Assembly (NCBI GenBank): GCA_934486495.1
Contig: CAKSPW010000001.1
Location: 27,052 to 91,051 of the forward strand
Reading direction: 5' to 3'
DNA length: 64,000 nucleotides
Source: an uncultured Clostridia bacterium
GTDB taxonomy: Bacteria; Bacillota; Clostridia; UBA1381
The position numbers and the translations under genes are program-made. Every line of letters starts with the position of its first letter. The stretch's first letter is position 1. The notes below the pieces were generated by a model, which saw nothing but the letters and a program-made list of their open reading frames with translations, was not told the DNA's origin and made no database searches. Positions 42,615 through 52,600 of the stretch are shown here, piece after piece.

Positions 42615-43856
42615 TTAAAGGTACAACGGATATTTTTTGCAAAGAGCCTGAACTCTTTCTGCCGCTTCTTCCTTACTGTTTTCAAAGTCACATACGGCGA
42701 GCTTTATGATTTTTCCGACTTCAATCATATCATCTTCTTTGAATCCTCGGCTTGCCGTTGCGGGGCTTCCCATTCTTACACCGCTTGTGATAAACGGACT
42801 TTTTGTATCAAACGGAATAGCGTTTTTGTTAGCTGTAATTCCAATCTCATCAAGTCTGTGCTCGGCTTCCTTACCGGTAATATCCATATCGGTCAGGTTA
42901 AGAAGCATGAGATGGTTATCCGTACCGCCCGAAACAAGCTTAAAGCCTTCATCAAGAAGCGAACCTGCAAGCGCTTTTGCGTTTTTAATTACTTGGTTTT
43001 GATATACATTAAAGTCATCGCTGAGCGCTTCTTTGAAACATACTGCCTTTGCCGCAATTACGTGCATGAGCGGACCGCCCTGAATGCCGGGGAATACGGC
43101 TTTGTTAAATGCCTTTGAAAGCTCCTCGCTGTTTGTGAGGATAAGACCGCCTCTCGGACCGCGGAGTGTTTTATGTGTTGTTGTTGTAACAACATCTGCA
43201 TACGGCATCGGTGACGGGTGAAGACCTGCGGCAACAAGTCCTGCAATATGCGCCATGTCTACCATAAGATATGCGCCTACCTCGTCGGCAATTTCCTTAA
43301 ACTTGGCAAAGTCTATTATTCTCGGATATGCACTTGCGCCTGCAAGAATAAGCTTAGGCTTACATTCAAGAGCAATACGTCTTACTTCATCATAATCTAT
43401 TGTATTTGTGTCCTCTGTTACGCCGTAGGATACAATATTAAAGTATTTACCCGACATATTAACAGGGCTTCCGTGACTCAAATGACCGCCGTGTGCAAGG
43501 CTCATGCTCAAAACAGTGTCACCGGGGTTAAGCAATGCGAAGAATACCGCCATATTTGCCTGTGCACCCGAATGCGGCTGAACATTTGCAAAGCCTGCGC
43601 CAAAAAGCTTGCACGCACGTTCTCTTGCAAGGTTTTCCGCTATATCAACATATTCGCATCCGCCGTAATATCTCTTTCCGGGGTAGCCCTCAGCATATTT
43701 GTTTGTAAGCGGAGAGCCCATTGCCTCCATAACTGCTTCGGATACAAAGTTTTCCGATGCTATCAGCTCGATTTTGTCTTGCTGACGGTGTGTTTCTTTC
43801 ATAATTGCGTCAAAAATTTCAGGGTCAAATTCCTGTACGTGTTTTAAATTTACCAT
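42615..43856 (-). CDS. glyA: Serine hydroxymethyltransferase
   Basis: GlyA interconverts serine and glycine while charging tetrahydrofolate with a one-carbon unit, using pyridoxal phosphate. The 413 residues are full-length. The substrate and PLP motifs are [26 protein letters not shown] and the Schiff-base lysine in [13 protein letters not shown]. Late motifs include [15 protein letters not shown]. The ATG follows GAAAGGATG. The gene is alone, convergent with the DUF1861 gene across repeat copy C. Confidence 0.97.
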   Translation of the reverse strand: MVNLKHVQEFDPEIFDAIMKETHRQQDKIELIASENFVSEAVMEAMGSPLTNKYAEGYPGKRYYGGCEYVDIAENLARERACKLFGAGFANVQPHSGAQANMAVFFALLNPGDTVLSMSLAHGGHLSHGSPVNMSGKYFNIVSYGVTEDTNTIDYDEVRRIALECKPKLILAGASAYPRIIDFAKFKEIADEVGAYLMVDMAHIAGLVAAGLHPSPMPYADVVTTTTHKTLRGPRGGLILTNSEELSKAFNKAVFPGIQGGPLMHVIAAKAVCFKEALSDDFNVYQNQVIKNAKALAGSLLDEGFKLVSGGTDNHLMLLNLTDMDITGKEAEHRLDEIGITANKNAIPFDTKSPFITSGVRMGSPATASRGFKEDDMIEVGKIIKLAVCDFENSKEEAAERVQALCKKYPLYL

Positions 43857-43983
43857 TGCACTGTCATCCTTTCGTTATATCATTTAAGAACATTATATAA
43901 TATTTATTCTTATTTTGCAAGTGTCTTATATCAAAAATCGCAACACGCATAAAATGCGGTATGCTTTTATGGTTATTTTATAC

Positions 43984-44841
43984 TTAATCCCAATACGATA
44001 TTGTGTGGGTAACCGAATATTCTTTGCCTGCACCGAGAGCTGTTATTCCTTCCTTTTCGGATAAAATTCCGCTTGAGGAATGTGAATCGGGCAATCCGGT
44101 CCACGGCTCAAGGCAAATATAGTTGCCGACCGGCTTTTTCCAGATAAGAAGATAGTCAAAGCCGTCAAAATCAAGCTGCGCCTTACTTCCTGTTATCTTA
44201 TTTAAAAGGGTGATTTTGCGTGAGTCAAAGTTTTTAAAAATAAGAGCGTCGTTTGCAAACATCCCATCGTTTAGTTTAAGCGTTTTATGGCGTAGTTCCT
44301 TTATTGTCGGCTCATCAGTCAGAAGACCGTCGATTGCGTCATATGTTTCAAGACTTGTGTCGCGGTCAAAAATCACGCAGTAATTCTTAACACCTTCGGG
44401 GCAGCTGTACGATTCGTGTGCTCCGAGAGAAAAATACATTTTATTTTCGCCCGTGTTTCGTACGGTGTATGTTGTGATAAGCTTGTTTGTATCAACCGTG
44501 TAGACAATGCTAAGCTCAAAATCAAACGGATACGATTTTTTTGTTTGCTCGTTGGATTTGAGCATAAACTCTACTTCCGTATCGCTTTTTCGCATCACTT
44601 CAAAATCGCTTCTGAGAGCAAAACCGTGTTTTGGGAGCTCATATTCCTTTCCGTTATATGAGTATTTGCCGCCTTTCAGCGAACCGCAGATAGGGAACAG
44701 CACGGGTGATTTTTTCTCCCATATTTGAGGATCTCCGCACCAAAGGCATTCCCTGCCGTTTTCATCCTTTATGCTTTGGAGCTCTGCCCCGTGCGTGTCG
44801 ATTTTTACGGTTAAACGTTTGTTTGATATTGTTTCAATCAT
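43984..44841 (-). CDS. Aldose 1-epimerase family protein (LacX-like)
   Basis: Members of this family interconvert anomers of hexoses or hexose 6-phosphates. The 285 residues begin MIETISNKRLTVKIDTHGAE after AAAGGAG. The galactose-mutarotase fold is seen from KSPVLFPICGSLKGG, PKHGFALRSDFEV (active-site histidine) and SLGAHESYSCPEG (second histidine), and a late glutamate occurs in YICLEPWTGLPD. The arrangement fits the LacX subgroup. The substrate is not determined. A 19-base gap follows the large membrane gene. Confidence 0.85.
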   Translation of the reverse strand: MIETISNKRLTVKIDTHGAELQSIKDENGRECLWCGDPQIWEKKSPVLFPICGSLKGGKYSYNGKEYELPKHGFALRSDFEVMRKSDTEVEFMLKSNEQTKKSYPFDFELSIVYTVDTNKLITTYTVRNTGENKMYFSLGAHESYSCPEGVKNYCVIFDRDTSLETYDAIDGLLTDEPTIKELRHKTLKLNDGMFANDALIFKNFDSRKITLLNKITGSKAQLDFDGFDYLLIWKKPVGNYICLEPWTGLPDSHSSSGILSEKEGITALGAGKEYSVTHTISYWD

Positions 44842-44860
44842 TCTCGGTTTCTCCTTTCAT

Positions 44861-46852
44861 TTATCCGAAAATTTTCTTTATTATTTCATCACGCCGGGCA
44901 GGTGTGATGTCTTTAATTTTTTTGTACAAATAAATATTTTCGCCGCCCGGCAGAGTAAATACTGTGTCTGTTTTTTCATAGTTTTCTCCGAATCCCTCGC
45001 CGTTTACAATCATTTCATACGGAACGGTTATAACCTTTTGCTCACTCGGAGAAAGATGTGTTTGAACTTTCGACGGAACGAGGATATAGTCCGCACAAAA
45101 AAGGTTGTTCGATAAACCGTCACGCTTGTCGACGTCCGGCAGAGGCAGAAAATAATCGCTTCTGTTTATGTCGCTGTTTTTCTTTTTTGACAGCGAAATT
45201 TCCGCATTCATGAATGTTTCATAGTTTAAAGTTAGCGAAGATGCAAGAATGCATACTGTTTTTCCTTTTTCGCCTATGTTTTTGTCAAGATAATCGTTTA
45301 TCAGCACGATGTTGTCGGCATATTGGTCGACGGGCGGATAAGATGTAAAGTTCGGTATAAGCGCATGAGATTTTAAATCCGCAGCCGAGCCCGGCTCATC
45401 ACGCTTTATAAATGTGTTCCCCGTTTGCAGAAGGGAAAATAACAAAACGATTATACAGAGTGTTTTTTTGTTTTTTGCAATATCCGCACACATCATCATA
45501 AAAAGTGTGGCAAGCGGCGGCGCATACAGCGATAAATGCTGCTGACCGTGAGTCTGTACATATGAAAAAATGAAAAAGCACATTGCCGCTTCGGTAAGAA
45601 AAAACATTTGATTTGTCATTATATATTTTTTCTTTGATTTAAGCTGTACCGAAATCGCATAAACAATAAGTGCGGCGCTGAAGATTATGCCGAAATATCT
45701 TACAAAAAGAAAATAATCGGTTTTCATTCCAAGCGCATATGCACTGTACATATCCTTGTAATCTGCCATAAGCTTTCCCGTTACGAATTTCTGAAAGAAA
45801 AACAGCAGAGTAAACGCAAAGCCGCAAACTGCGAATATTGATTTTTTGCATTTTTTCCGTGGCAGCTCATATAAAAAGCACGTTATTAAAAAACTTACGG
45901 CAAAAAACGAGTACCACCTGCGCAGAATTACGGCAAATGCGGCAAGCACGCCTGATATAAGCGCAGTTTCCGGTTTGTCCGAATATAAAAATATGCACAT
46001 TGCAAGAAATATTACGGCTATACCGCCGACATCTATAAAGCCGAGGTTTGATGCGGCTATTATATACGGCAGTGCGAGCGGTGCGCAAATTGAATGAAAT
46101 ACGCTTGTCCCGAAATATCGCTTGCCCATAATATGCAAAATTATAAAAAACGGTGCGGTGAAGCAGTTTATTATTGACAGAAGATACACATATCTCGACG
46201 CTCCGAACAGTTTTCTGAAAATGCTTGCAAAAAGGAGAATGACATAGTTATAGTCCTCGTTCGTAACCGAGTAGAATACTTCTTTAAAATAACTGTGTGA
46301 CGGAAAAATACCGTTCATTCTGTCCGCCATTAAAAAATATCCCGCGTTATCCCATATAAAAATATGCTTCATATATTTGCAGTATATAAAAATCTCTGCG
46401 TTAAGCAATACATATATAAATACAATATAGAAAAAATCGCTTTTTGTCAGCTTGATTTTTGAAACGGCGGAAATTATCTTCTCTGCGCCCTTCATGCACA
46501 TAAGCACAAAAATACCGAGTATTATTCCAGCGCCTATTGCCGAGATTGTGCCTTTTCCGTACGGGTCTGAAAAAATATGGCGGTATTTTATCATCGTTAT
46601 GATTGACAAAAAATATATAACGGCGGTTTTTCCGTTCAAACCGTATGCATATTTTTCGATAAACTCGTATATTTTTCTTCTAAATACGCAAAAAATCACG
46701 TATAAGGCGGCAAGCAATCCGATAATCGGCTTTCCTGCGCCGCTGATTTCCCATGCGTCAAGAAAAAAAACATAGAGCCGGTCATACAGAAAAGGGAGAA
46801 CGGGCAAAATAAAAGCGCATATGATATTATCTGCTTTTAAAACTATTTTCAT
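44861..46852 (-). CDS. Large polytopic membrane protein, GT-C-like
   Basis: I start at MKIVLKADNIICAFILPVLP, because GAGGAAG precedes this ATG within the end of the regulator gene; the frame extends upstream without support. The 663 residues contain about a dozen hydrophobic helices followed by a soluble C-terminal domain (VDQYADNIVLINDYLDKNIG, KGKTVCILASSLTLNYETFM). Size and layout resemble GT-C glycosyltransferases that use lipid-linked sugars, including a DN pair in the first large loop (IWDNAGYFLMADRMNG). No family is certain. The gene overlaps the YerC-like gene by 26 bases. Confidence 0.55.
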   Translation of the reverse strand: MKIVLKADNIICAFILPVLPFLYDRLYVFFLDAWEISGAGKPIIGLLAALYVIFCVFRRKIYEFIEKYAYGLNGKTAVIYFLSIITMIKYRHIFSDPYGKGTISAIGAGIILGIFVLMCMKGAEKIISAVSKIKLTKSDFFYIVFIYVLLNAEIFIYCKYMKHIFIWDNAGYFLMADRMNGIFPSHSYFKEVFYSVTNEDYNYVILLFASIFRKLFGASRYVYLLSIINCFTAPFFIILHIMGKRYFGTSVFHSICAPLALPYIIAASNLGFIDVGGIAVIFLAMCIFLYSDKPETALISGVLAAFAVILRRWYSFFAVSFLITCFLYELPRKKCKKSIFAVCGFAFTLLFFFQKFVTGKLMADYKDMYSAYALGMKTDYFLFVRYFGIIFSAALIVYAISVQLKSKKKYIMTNQMFFLTEAAMCFFIFSYVQTHGQQHLSLYAPPLATLFMMMCADIAKNKKTLCIIVLLFSLLQTGNTFIKRDEPGSAADLKSHALIPNFTSYPPVDQYADNIVLINDYLDKNIGEKGKTVCILASSLTLNYETFMNAEISLSKKKNSDINRSDYFLPLPDVDKRDGLSNNLFCADYILVPSKVQTHLSPSEQKVITVPYEMIVNGEGFGENYEKTDTVFTLPGGENIYLYKKIKDITPARRDEIIKKIFG

Positions 46853-47147
46853 TGCTTTCTTCCTCATTATTTTCAAGCTTGCCGAGAACGTTTTCATATC
46901 CGCCGCTGCCGTACATAAGACAGCGGTTAACACGTGATATTGTTGCTGTTGACGCTCCGGTAAGTTCAACTATATCCGAAAAAGTTTTCTTTTCCTTCAA
47001 AAGCCGTGCAACCTCAAGCCGCTGCGCAATTGCGTGAAGTTCCTTGATTGTGCATACATCCTCTAAAAAGCTGAAGCATTCCTCCACATCTTCAAGAACA
47101 AGAAATGCCTCACAGAGCCTATCTGTTTCATTATTTCTGACAGTCAT
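46827..47147 (-). CDS. TrpR/YerC-family helix-turn-helix protein
   Basis: The 106-residue product begins MTVRNNETDRLCEAFLVLED with AGGTGAG just upstream; two codons further up lies a weaker ATG. The core CTIKELHAIAQRLEVARLLK and the DNA-reading helices TFSDIVELTGASTATISRVN match the YerC/YecD subgroup of the TrpR superfamily. In Bacillus YerC is an uncharacterised homologue of TrpR; tryptophan control is not shown. It overlaps the following membrane gene and starts 12 bases after the ABC ATPase gene, so these could be one transcript. Confidence 0.85.
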   Translation of the reverse strand: MTVRNNETDRLCEAFLVLEDVEECFSFLEDVCTIKELHAIAQRLEVARLLKEKKTFSDIVELTGASTATISRVNRCLMYGSGGYENVLGKLENNEEESNENSFKSR

Positions 47148-47159
47148 TTTTCTCACCTG

Positions 47160-47945
47160 CTATCTTTCACTGAGCTTGCTTAAAAATGCCTTTGTTCTGT
47201 CGTTTTTCGGGTTATCAATAACCTCCTCCGGAGTTCCCTCCTCAGCGACAATGCCGTTATCCATAAAGATAATTCGGTCGGCAACATTTCTTGCAAAATC
47301 AATTTCATGAGTTACAATTATCATAGTCATTTGTTTTTTTGCCAAATCCTTAATAACCTTAAGAATTTCTCCCGTCAGCTCGGGGTCTAAAGCGCTTGTC
47401 GGCTCGTCAAAAAACAAAACCTTCGGGTCGAGTGCAAGCGCACGTGCAATAGATACTCTTTGCTGCTGTCCGCCCGACAGCTCGCACGGATAGTTATAAA
47501 GCTTTTGCGAAAGCCCGACACGTGAGAGAAGCTCCTTTGCACGCTCCTCCGTTTCGGCATAAATTTTTTTCTTATCAGCTTTAAAATTTTCTCTTTCTTT
47601 TGCAAGCAGCTTGGGCGCAAGTGTAACGTTATCCAAAACATTGTACTGCGGAAACAGGTTAAACGATTGAAAAACCATTCCGAAATTAAGCTGCATTTTT
47701 CTGATTTCGGCAGCTGTTTTTTTCGTTTTATCAGATGCGTCGAATATTGTTTCCCCGTTTACTTTAATTATGCCGCGGTCAGCCGTTTCAAGAAAGTTTA
47801 TGCAGCGCAAAAGCGTTGTTTTTCCGCTGCCCGAGGAGCCGAGAATAGCAACAACCTCGCTTTTTTTCATCTCAAAGCTGACGCCGTTTAATACTTTTGT
47901 TTTTCCGAAATTTTTATGTATATTTTCTACACTTAAAATTGACAT
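47160..47945 (-). CDS. Polar amino-acid ABC transporter ATP-binding protein
   Basis: This is the ATPase of a family-3 type importer, 261 residues. Walker A GSSGSGKTTLLRC lies near 35-47, the Q-loop is in MVFQSFNLFPQY, the signature LSGGQQQR is in the middle and Walker B is VLFFDEPTSALDPE, followed by the H-loop in IVTHEIDFA. It lies third in a minus-strand operon of binding protein, permease and ATPase. The ligand may be an amino acid such as cystine, glutamine or histidine, which sequence alone does not fix. Confidence 0.93.
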   Translation of the reverse strand: MSILSVENIHKNFGKTKVLNGVSFEMKKSEVVAILGSSGSGKTTLLRCINFLETADRGIIKVNGETIFDASDKTKKTAAEIRKMQLNFGMVFQSFNLFPQYNVLDNVTLAPKLLAKERENFKADKKKIYAETEERAKELLSRVGLSQKLYNYPCELSGGQQQRVSIARALALDPKVLFFDEPTSALDPELTGEILKVIKDLAKKQMTMIIVTHEIDFARNVADRIIFMDNGIVAEEGTPEEVIDNPKNDRTKAFLSKLSER

Positions 47946-47989
47946 TTTTTTAAGCCTTTCCGCTGTTTTTCGCCGTTATGCGAAAATAA

Positions 47990-48697
47990 TCAGCTGTGAT
48001 AATAATTCATTTTCTTTTCGATAAATCCGAAAAGCAGTGTCAATATTCCGCAGAATATAAGGTAAAACAGTCCCGAATAGAAAAGCGGCCATATAAGTCC
48101 GTCCGACTTTATAAACTTTTGCGCATTCCAGATAATTTCGTATACCATTATGATTCTTGCAAGAGATGTGTCCTTAACGAGCGTTATAATTTCATTACTC
48201 ATCGGGGGTACGATTCTTTTTATAACCTGCGCAAGAACTATTTTGAAAAATACCTGTACCTTCGTAAGACCCAAAACCTGTCCCGCCTCGTATTGACCTA
48301 CGGGTATGGACTCTATGCCGGCTCTGTATATTTCAGAAAAATAGCATGAGTAGTTTATTACAAACGCTATCATCACCGCAAGAAAACGATCGAATACCGT
48401 CCATGTGGCAATCCATTTTAAAAGTATGAAAGTTGACCCCGTGCTCGATATAACCCTTCCTGCCCATGATGCGGCAAGGCCCGGACCGTAATAAATTATA
48501 ATCAGCTGAAGCATAAGCGGCGTTCCTCGGATTATCCATATAAACGCTCTTACAAGCCATCTCAGCGGCGTGAATTTTGTTCTTGAACCGAAGCTTATCA
48601 TAAGGCCTATCGGCAGCGCAAACAAAAGCGTCAGCGCAAATATTCTGATTGTTGTTGACATGCCTTTTAAAAGGCTTAAAGTAACTTCTAATAACAT
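47990..48697 (-). CDS. Amino-acid ABC transporter permease
   Basis: The 235 residues contain about five membrane helices and the HisMQ-type domain. The EAA-like coupling motif appears as GQYEAGQVLGLTKVQVFFKI, with the helical FKIVLAQVIKRIVPPMSNEI region. WIIRGTPLMLQLIIIYYG is typical of this permease class. The start ATG follows AAGGA. It forms an operon with the binding protein (84 bases upstream) and ATPase (45 bases downstream). Confidence 0.93.
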   Translation of the reverse strand: MLLEVTLSLLKGMSTTIRIFALTLLFALPIGLMISFGSRTKFTPLRWLVRAFIWIIRGTPLMLQLIIIYYGPGLAASWAGRVISSTGSTFILLKWIATWTVFDRFLAVMIAFVINYSCYFSEIYRAGIESIPVGQYEAGQVLGLTKVQVFFKIVLAQVIKRIVPPMSNEIITLVKDTSLARIIMVYEIIWNAQKFIKSDGLIWPLFYSGLFYLIFCGILTLLFGFIEKKMNYYHS

Positions 48698-48780
48698 GAT
48701 AAAAAATCCTTTAATTTTTCTTTTAAGACAGCTTTAGGGAGTGCGGCAATGCGGCACTCCCCGTGGAATTGTTCCCTTAA

Positions 48781-49566
48781 TTAAAATGCAAGTGTAAGTG
48801 AGTATTTCTCAGCAAGAGCCGGAAGTGTTCCGTCTTCTTTGAGTTCTATCATTATATTGTTGACCTTTTCTGTGATGTCTGAGCCTTTGCGGAATGATAT
48901 TCCGTATTCTTCGCTTGTAAGCTCTATTCCCTTTGCAAGGTCAGCATAGCTTGTGCCTTCGCCTGTCATGGCATTTGCCATTGTAAGATCTATTACGCAA
49001 GCGTCTGCCGAGCCGCTTTCAACCTCTAAAAGAGCGTCTGACTGTGCGCCCACTTCGGTGAGGTTCTCAATGCCTGCTTCTTCTATTGCCTTTGCGCCTG
49101 CCGAGCCTGCTTCAGCGGCAAACTTAAGATCTTTCATATCGTCTGCTTTTTTATATTTATCCACAGCGTCCTTTTTCATTACGACAACCTGAGCGTTTTT
49201 AACATAAGCATTTGTGTAGCTTGAATTCTTTTTAACCTCATCTGTTATTGTCATACCGTTCCAAATGCAATCGATGCTCTTAGATTCCAAAGCAGGGAAT
49301 TTGTTATCCCAGTCGATTTCAACAAAATTTGCTTCAACGCCGAGCTTTTTGCAAACAGCCTTTGCAAATTCCGTATCAAAACCCGTAAATTCGCCTGTTT
49401 CCTTATCCTCGTAATTCATCGGCGCATATGTTGTATAGCCGATAGTCAATTTGCCGTTTCCCTTTACGTAGTCGTAATCCGATGTTTGATCAGCCTTTTC
49501 TCCGCAGCCTGTCATAAAGCCCGCAACCGTTGTAAGTGCAAGTATTAAAGATAATATTTTTTTCAT
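48781..49566 (-). CDS. Amino-acid ABC transporter substrate-binding lipoprotein
   Basis: This is a family-3 solute-binding protein. The start is MKKILSLILALTTVAGFMTG with an AAGGGATG site; the upstream six codons are not needed. The lipobox cysteine is in FMTGC near residue 26, followed by GEKADQTSDYDYVKG. The periplasmic-type fold begins LTIGYTTYAPMNYEDKETGE and includes TGFDTEFAKAVCKKLG. The closed pocket residues suggest a polar amino acid ligand. The promoter at 49612 with its palindrome probably regulates the operon. Confidence 0.93.
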   Translation of the reverse strand: MKKILSLILALTTVAGFMTGCGEKADQTSDYDYVKGNGKLTIGYTTYAPMNYEDKETGEFTGFDTEFAKAVCKKLGVEANFVEIDWDNKFPALESKSIDCIWNGMTITDEVKKNSSYTNAYVKNAQVVVMKKDAVDKYKKADDMKDLKFAAEAGSAGAKAIEEAGIENLTEVGAQSDALLEVESGSADACVIDLTMANAMTGEGTSYADLAKGIELTSEEYGISFRKGSDITEKVNNIMIELKEDGTLPALAEKYSLTLAF

Positions 49567-49611
49567 ATTAATCCATCCCTTCAAAATTCGATTGTTTTAT
49601 TTGACTTTTAT

Positions 49612-49640
49612 ATATTACCACTTTAGTATGCTAAAGTCAA
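49612..49640 (-). promoter_or_regulatory. Promoter with operator-like palindrome upstream of the ABC operon
   Basis: On the minus strand TTGACT and TAATAT are separated by 17 bases. The inverted repeat CTTTAG-CATA-CTAAAG (49621-49636) spans the spacer and the end of the -35, an ideal place for a repressor. A related half-site ACTAAAG occurs again at about 49756. Confidence 0.7.
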
Positions 49641-49773
49641 GAAGTTTTTGCTGTTTTTGACACTTTGCACAATATATATGTGTGCTATTGTGCGTTTTAG
49701 GTATATTTCAAACAATTCATAATAATATTTTACGGCGGAATTATATATAAACGATACTAAAGTCCGTTCAAAA

Positions 49774-49825
49774 CGGTTGCAGACGTGACAGTTGCGACCG
49801 CATGACAGACCGCAGGTTCTGTTTC
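49774..49825 (+). other. Two tandem hairpins upstream of lepA, unexplained
   Basis: CGGTTGC pairs with GCGACCG (one G-U), and ACAGACC pairs with GGTTCTGT (one bulge) directly after. This is the only structured part of the 360-base gap 49567-49926 besides the two promoters. It could be a small RNA end or a remnant of an older element; there is no strong T-tract. Confidence 0.35.
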
Positions 49826-49860
49826 ATTAAAAATTAGTTTGTACTTTTAGCAAAATATAT

Positions 49861-49890
49861 TTGACAAACGGCAGTGATATGTGTTATAAT
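49861..49890 (+). promoter_or_regulatory. Promoter of lepA
   Basis: TTGACA, an 18-base spacer and TATAAT end 36 bases before the chosen TTG start. Confidence 0.85.
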
Positions 49891-49926
49891 TATAATGGAT
49901 TATTGTATTTTGGAGGAGATTATACC

Positions 49927-51732
49927 TTGAAATCGAGAGAGGATAAAATAAGAAATTTTTGCATAATAGCACATATAGATCATGGTAAATCAACGCTTGC
50001 CGACAGACTTTTGGAGCTTACAGGCGAGGTTGAAAAAAGAGATATGGAGGAACAGCTCCTTGACAACATGGATCTTGAAAGGGAAAGAGGAATAACGATA
50101 AAGGCTCACGCAGTAACGCTTAAATACAAGGCATCTGACGGAGAGGTATATACGCTTAATCTTATCGACACACCGGGTCATGTTGATTTTAACTATGAAG
50201 TTTCACGAAGTCTTGCCGCATGTGAGGGTGCATTGCTTGTTGTTGATGCGTCGCAGGGTATAGAGGCGCAGACTCTCGCAAACACATATCTTGCGATAGA
50301 CCATGACCTTGAGGTTGTGCCTATCATTAATAAGATTGATTTGCCGGCGGCACATCCGGAGGAGGTTATAGCGGAAATTGAGGATATTATAGGAATACCT
50401 GCCGAGGGCGCACCGAAAATATCGGCAAAAACGGGGCAGAACGTTGCAGCTGTGCTTGATGAAATAGTTGAGAAAATTCCTTCTCCGTCGGGAGATGAAA
50501 GCGCACCGCTTAAGGCTCTCATATTTGACAGCTATTACGACAGCTACCGCGGCGTTATCGTTTACGTTCGTGTAAAGGACGGAAAAATAAAACCGGGCGA
50601 CAGAATACGCATGATGCAGACAAAGGCTGAGTTTGATGTTGTTGAGGTAGGAACAATGCATCCGTCCGGACTTAATTCAAAGGATTGTCTGCTTGCCGGA
50701 GATGTTGGATATATTGCCGCAAGCATTAAAAACATTCGGGATACGAGAGTCGGAGATACCGTAACGCTTGTAAATAATCCCGCACCGAGTCCGCTGCCCG
50801 GATACAAAAAGGTAAATTCGATGGTTTATTGCGGTATCTATCCTGCTGACGGCGCACAGTATGAGGACTTAAAAGAGGCGCTTATGAAGCTTCAGCTAAA
50901 CGATGCGTCACTTATGTTTGAGCCCGAAACGTCGATAGCTTTGGGCTTTGGCTTCAGATGCGGATTTTTGGGACTTTTGCATATGGAGATAATTCAGGAG
51001 CGACTGGAAAGAGAATATAATCTCGATCTTGTAACAACGGCGCCGAGCGTTATCTACAAGGTTCATAAAACAAACGGTGAGCTGATTTGGTGCGATAACC
51101 CGACAAATCTTCCAGACCCGTCGGAGATAGATTACATGGAGGAGCCTATCGTTAAGGCGGAAATTCTTGTTCCTGTCGATTATGTCGGAAACGTTATGGA
51201 GCTTTGCCAGGAGCGCAGGGGTATATTTAAGAATATGGAGTATATTGAGCAGACTCGTGCGCTTGTACATTACGATTTGCCGCTCAATGAGATAATATAT
51301 GACTTCTTTGATGCGCTGAAATCAAGAACAAAGGGATATGCGTCATTTGACTATGAGCTTTCCGGTTATATAAAAAGCGATCTTGTAAAGCTGGATATAC
51401 TGATAAACGGTGAGCTTGTCGATGCGCTTTCGTTTATCGTGTTTAAGGATAATGCGTACAGCCGAGGCAGAAAAATGGCGGAGAAGTTAAAGGACAATAT
51501 TCCTCGTCAGCTGTTCGAGGTGCCTATTCAGGCGGCTGTCGGGTCAAAGATTATTGCAAGAGAAACAGTCCGTGCAATGCGTAAGGATGTGCTTGCAAAA
51601 TGCTACGGCGGCGATATTACACGTAAGAAAAAGCTGCTTGAGAAACAAAAAGAGGGTAAAAAGAGAATGCGTCAGGTCGGCTCGGTTGAAGTGCCTCAGG
51701 AGGCATTTATGTCGGTGCTGAAGCTTGACTGA
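49927..51732 (+). CDS. lepA: Elongation factor 4 (LepA)
   Basis: LepA is a ribosome-associated GTPase related to EF-G, involved in back-translocation or initiation/assembly quality control. The start is TTG (reads [20 protein letters not shown]), with GGAGGA upstream; earlier in-frame codons lie within the promoter. The resulting 601 residues are normal. The G motifs are [17 protein letters not shown] and NKIDLP. The LepA-specific C-terminus ends [20 protein letters not shown]. It is followed by yihY/brkB after nine bases. Confidence 0.97.
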   Translation: MKSREDKIRNFCIIAHIDHGKSTLADRLLELTGEVEKRDMEEQLLDNMDLERERGITIKAHAVTLKYKASDGEVYTLNLIDTPGHVDFNYEVSRSLAACEGALLVVDASQGIEAQTLANTYLAIDHDLEVVPIINKIDLPAAHPEEVIAEIEDIIGIPAEGAPKISAKTGQNVAAVLDEIVEKIPSPSGDESAPLKALIFDSYYDSYRGVIVYVRVKDGKIKPGDRIRMMQTKAEFDVVEVGTMHPSGLNSKDCLLAGDVGYIAASIKNIRDTRVGDTVTLVNNPAPSPLPGYKKVNSMVYCGIYPADGAQYEDLKEALMKLQLNDASLMFEPETSIALGFGFRCGFLGLLHMEIIQERLEREYNLDLVTTAPSVIYKVHKTNGELIWCDNPTNLPDPSEIDYMEEPIVKAEILVPVDYVGNVMELCQERRGIFKNMEYIEQTRALVHYDLPLNEIIYDFFDALKSRTKGYASFDYELSGYIKSDLVKLDILINGELVDALSFIVFKDNAYSRGRKMAEKLKDNIPRQLFEVPIQAAVGSKIIARETVRAMRKDVLAKCYGGDITRKKKLLEKQKEGKKRMRQVGSVEVPQEAFMSVLKLD

Positions 51733-51741
51733 TTTTGAAAG

Positions 51742-52584
51742 ATGAAAGAAAAAATAAGAGCTTTTGCCTTTATGCTTAAAAAGGTATACGGAAAAATAAA
51801 TGAAGATAAAATCCCGGTTTATGCCGCACAGGCTACACTGTTTATAATCATATCGGCTTTGCCGTTTCTTATGCTTATGGTAAGTATGCTGAAGTTCATA
51901 CTTCCTCAAACGCAGGGCGACCTTGCGGCACTGGGTGTAAAGTTTCTCCCCAAAGAGGTTGTTCCGTTTGTAAACAGCCTTTTGGATGAAATATATTCGT
52001 CAAGCACTATATCCATAGCCTCACTTACAACCTTTACGGCGCTTTGGGCCGCATCAAAGGGCGTCATGGCACTGCTTACGGGGCTTGACAATATTTACAG
52101 CCTAAACCGCGGATACGTTAAATCGAGAATAATGTCGCTTGCGTACACGCTGATAATGCTTGTTACTCTTTGTGTAACGCTTATGCTTTTTGTTGTCAGC
52201 GGACAGCTCGTTAAAATGTCGGAGGCGGTATTCCCCGCAATTCACTCGGTTTCGACCTTTCTGTCGGATTTTCCGTCAATTGTGTATCTTATGCTTTTGA
52301 CGCTTGTGTTTGCGGTGCTTTACAAGCTTTTACCCGGGCAGAAAATATCATTTCGTCATCAGCTTGCCGGAGCATTCCTTGCGGCAGTAGGCTGGGTTGT
52401 GTTTTCGCTTATTTACTCGGCGTATATTAATAACTTTACAAACTATTCGCTGATTTACGGAAGTCTTACGGCTATTGTTCTTTTGATGCTTTGGCTTTAT
52501 TTTTGCATGAATATTTTTCTGTGCGGCGCAGAGTTTAATCAGTTTTTGAAAAATAAAAACTGTCCGCCGCAAGCCGTAAAATGA
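51742..52584 (+). CDS. YihY/BrkB family inner membrane protein
   Basis: The 280 residues have six membrane helices, starting at PVYAAQATLFIIISALPFLM, and the family pattern ALWAASKGVMALLTGLDNIY and RHQLAGAFLAAVGWVVFSLI. This family was once called ribonuclease BN, an activity now assigned elsewhere; its present role is unknown, with suggestions of transport. The ribosome binding site is weak (GAAAG directly before the ATG), so translation may depend on lepA upstream. It precedes a 48-residue ORF with a strong AAAGGAGG. Confidence 0.85.
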   Translation: MKEKIRAFAFMLKKVYGKINEDKIPVYAAQATLFIIISALPFLMLMVSMLKFILPQTQGDLAALGVKFLPKEVVPFVNSLLDEIYSSSTISIASLTTFTALWAASKGVMALLTGLDNIYSLNRGYVKSRIMSLAYTLIMLVTLCVTLMLFVVSGQLVKMSEAVFPAIHSVSTFLSDFPSIVYLMLLTLVFAVLYKLLPGQKISFRHQLAGAFLAAVGWVVFSLIYSAYINNFTNYSLIYGSLTAIVLLMLWLYFCMNIFLCGAEFNQFLKNKNCPPQAVK

Positions 52585-52600
52585 AAGGAGGTCCTTTGTT

